Source of the DNA: Anaerosporobacter mobilis DSM 15930
GTDB taxonomy: Bacteria > Bacillota > Clostridia > Lachnospirales > Lachnospiraceae
Direction of reading: 5' to 3'
NCBI RefSeq assembly: GCF_900142955.1
Contig: NZ_FRCP01000022.1
Coordinates: 53,874 to 117,873, forward strand
DNA length: 64,000 nucleotides
A program made the position numbers and the translations under genes. Shown piece by piece: positions 63,383 to 64,000 of the stretch. Each line of letters starts with the position of its first letter. The stretch's first letter is position 1. The notes under the pieces are model-generated. The model saw only the letters and a program-made list of their open reading frames with translations. It searched no databases and was not told the origin of the DNA.

Positions 63383-63731
63383 CTTCACTCTCTCCTTCTT
63401 CCTAATTAATATCTACCTGTTATTACTGCGTTATTTAACATACGAATTGCCTTCAATAAAGATCCGCCATTGCGGACTGTAAACAACCATGGAATTGTTC
63501 AAATACCGTTTTAACACTTGCTATAAGTATTGTAACAACAGTATTCTATTCTTTATATGCAAATTTTTAATCATTACAAGCATTTTTTTTAGATGTTACT
63601 GCTTTGCAAGCCAAACAAAGGGGCTGTTGCAAAACTAACTAATTAGGTTAGTTTTGCAACAGCCTCCTCTTTATACCACCAGATGAAAAATGCAGGTTCC
63701 GAAGAACCTGCATTAATAGTATAATTATGTT
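63383..63731. other. Intergenic region GH88 / insertion sequence
   Basis: The first 240 bases should hold the GH88 promoter and include a short TCCGC/GCGGA hairpin near 63463-63476; no clear sigma-A pair is seen. From about 63620 the sequence belongs to the insertion element, with two strong hairpins. No gene is visible. Confidence 0.55.
63622..63664. repeat. Perfect 18-bp inverted repeat at the insertion-sequence end
   Basis: GGCTGTTGCAAAACTAAC and its exact complement surround a 7-base loop. It may block outside transcription from reading into the transposase. Confidence 0.85.
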
Positions 63732-64000
63732 ATGTCAAATAACTTAATTAACTATAAAGATTATACCAAATTTAAGGATTCTTATCAATTGGTTTTACCA
63801 TTAAGTTTGGAAAGTCTTATACCAGAAGATGACTCTGTCCGACTGCATAGCCACGTTATGGAGGGATTGGATTACACGAAGTTGTATCAGGCTTACGCTT
63901 CTACAGGAAGAAAACCAGCAGTGGAACCACAGATCATGTGCAAGGTAGTGACTTATGCTTATTCCAAAAACATCTATTCTAGCAGGAAAATAGAAAAAGC
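63732..64000 (+). CDS. IS1182-family-like transposase, N-terminal part
   Basis: An open frame starts at ATG 63732 and runs off the window (89 codons). The translation begins MSNNLINYKDYTKFKDSYQL and continues with LPLSLESLIPEDDSVRLHSH, YASTGRKPAVEPQIMCKVV and TYAYSKNIYSSRKIE. This is the DUF772-type N-terminal domain typical of IS1182 transposases, in which an LPxxLxxxIPxDxxVR block and the PxxMxKxxxYAYxxxxxSSRxIE block are conserved. The catalytic DDE part is outside the window. The gene appears intact so far. Confidence 0.9.
   Translation, partial: MSNNLINYKDYTKFKDSYQLVLPLSLESLIPEDDSVRLHSHVMEGLDYTKLYQAYASTGRKPAVEPQIMCKVVTYAYSKNIYSSRKIEK

Larger units (their letters stand above)
63620..64000 (+). 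mobile_element. Insertion sequence, IS1182-like, left end (cut by window edge)
   Basis: A GGGGCTGTTGCAAAAC-type sequence begins the element and forms an 18-bp perfect hairpin (63622-63639 with 63647-63664). A second hairpin follows (63689-63699 with 63704-63714). The transposase frame starts at 63732. The exact end and any target duplication cannot be fixed without the other end. Confidence 0.7.

Noticed and set aside
63383..63600. CcpA-type cre site upstream of GH88
   Set aside because: The best TGTTAAAACGGTATTTGA-like stretch departs from the cre consensus at several fixed positions.
1..64000. tRNA, rRNA or CRISPR genes
   Set aside because: GGTTCGAA-like strings (for example near 9012 and 20106) fall inside protein-coding genes with no cloverleaf around them, and no spaced repeats were found.

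Overview
The window is low-GC DNA with strong AGGAGG-type ribosome binding sites. It carries RemA, RqcH, YicC, PcrA, MoxR/DUF58/transglutaminase and a large plant- or host-glycan locus. This fits an anaerobic, polysaccharide-degrading Clostridia species of the Lachnospiraceae type (Lachnoclostridium/Clostridium phytofermentans-like). The taxon is an inference from gene content; no rRNA or tRNA gene lies in the window to confirm it.

Positions 1-37,700 are mostly ordinary chromosomal backbone. In order: the 5' part of a glycerate kinase; a two-sensor-domain GGDEF/EAL protein; a PHP phosphatase; a YerC/TrpR-type regulator; a DUF1836 protein; PcrA helicase; a small membrane protein with an acidic tail; an operon of a Cys-rich protein, an ECF transporter S component and a small P-loop kinase, with an orphan substrate-binding lipoprotein behind it; HtrA protease; PheA and methylglyoxal synthase; FolC; an RlmI-type methyltransferase; a MIF-like protein; a MoxR-DUF58-transglutaminase operon; GDPD; a variant superoxide dismutase; a HAD-GNAT fusion; a repeat-rich lipoprotein; the paired TIGR03915/TIGR03916 radical-SAM DNA-repair candidates; the yicC-remA-gmk-rpoZ-lepB operon; RqcH; a histidinol-phosphatase-like PHP protein; and a DUF4362 lipoprotein.

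Positions 38,000-63,400 hold about 25 kb of minus-strand genes that read as one glycan-utilisation locus. In transcription order: GH88 unsaturated uronyl hydrolase, a cytoplasmic GH28-like enzyme, a giant secreted 3,128-residue multidomain protein with a lyase-like N-terminal half, a sugar-binding lipoprotein and two ABC permeases, a YesM/YesN-type two-component system, GH43, GH31, a ROK-family sugar kinase and ManA. The likely scheme is that the secreted giant cuts an acidic polysaccharide, the ABC system imports unsaturated oligosaccharides, and the GH88, GH28, GH43 and GH31 enzymes, none with a signal peptide, finish them in the cytoplasm. The import ATPase is absent and is presumably a shared MsmK/MsmX-type protein. 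The substrate cannot be read from the sequence.

The right edge, from about 63,620, enters an insertion sequence with an IS1182-like transposase that runs off the window, immediately next to the glycan locus. The most interesting items are the giant protein and its locus, the non-canonical active-site motifs of its GH28 and GH31 enzymes, the 11-bp-phased repeats upstream of htrA, the leader palindrome after a near-consensus promoter in front of yicC, the ECF-kinase operon, and a His-type SOD.
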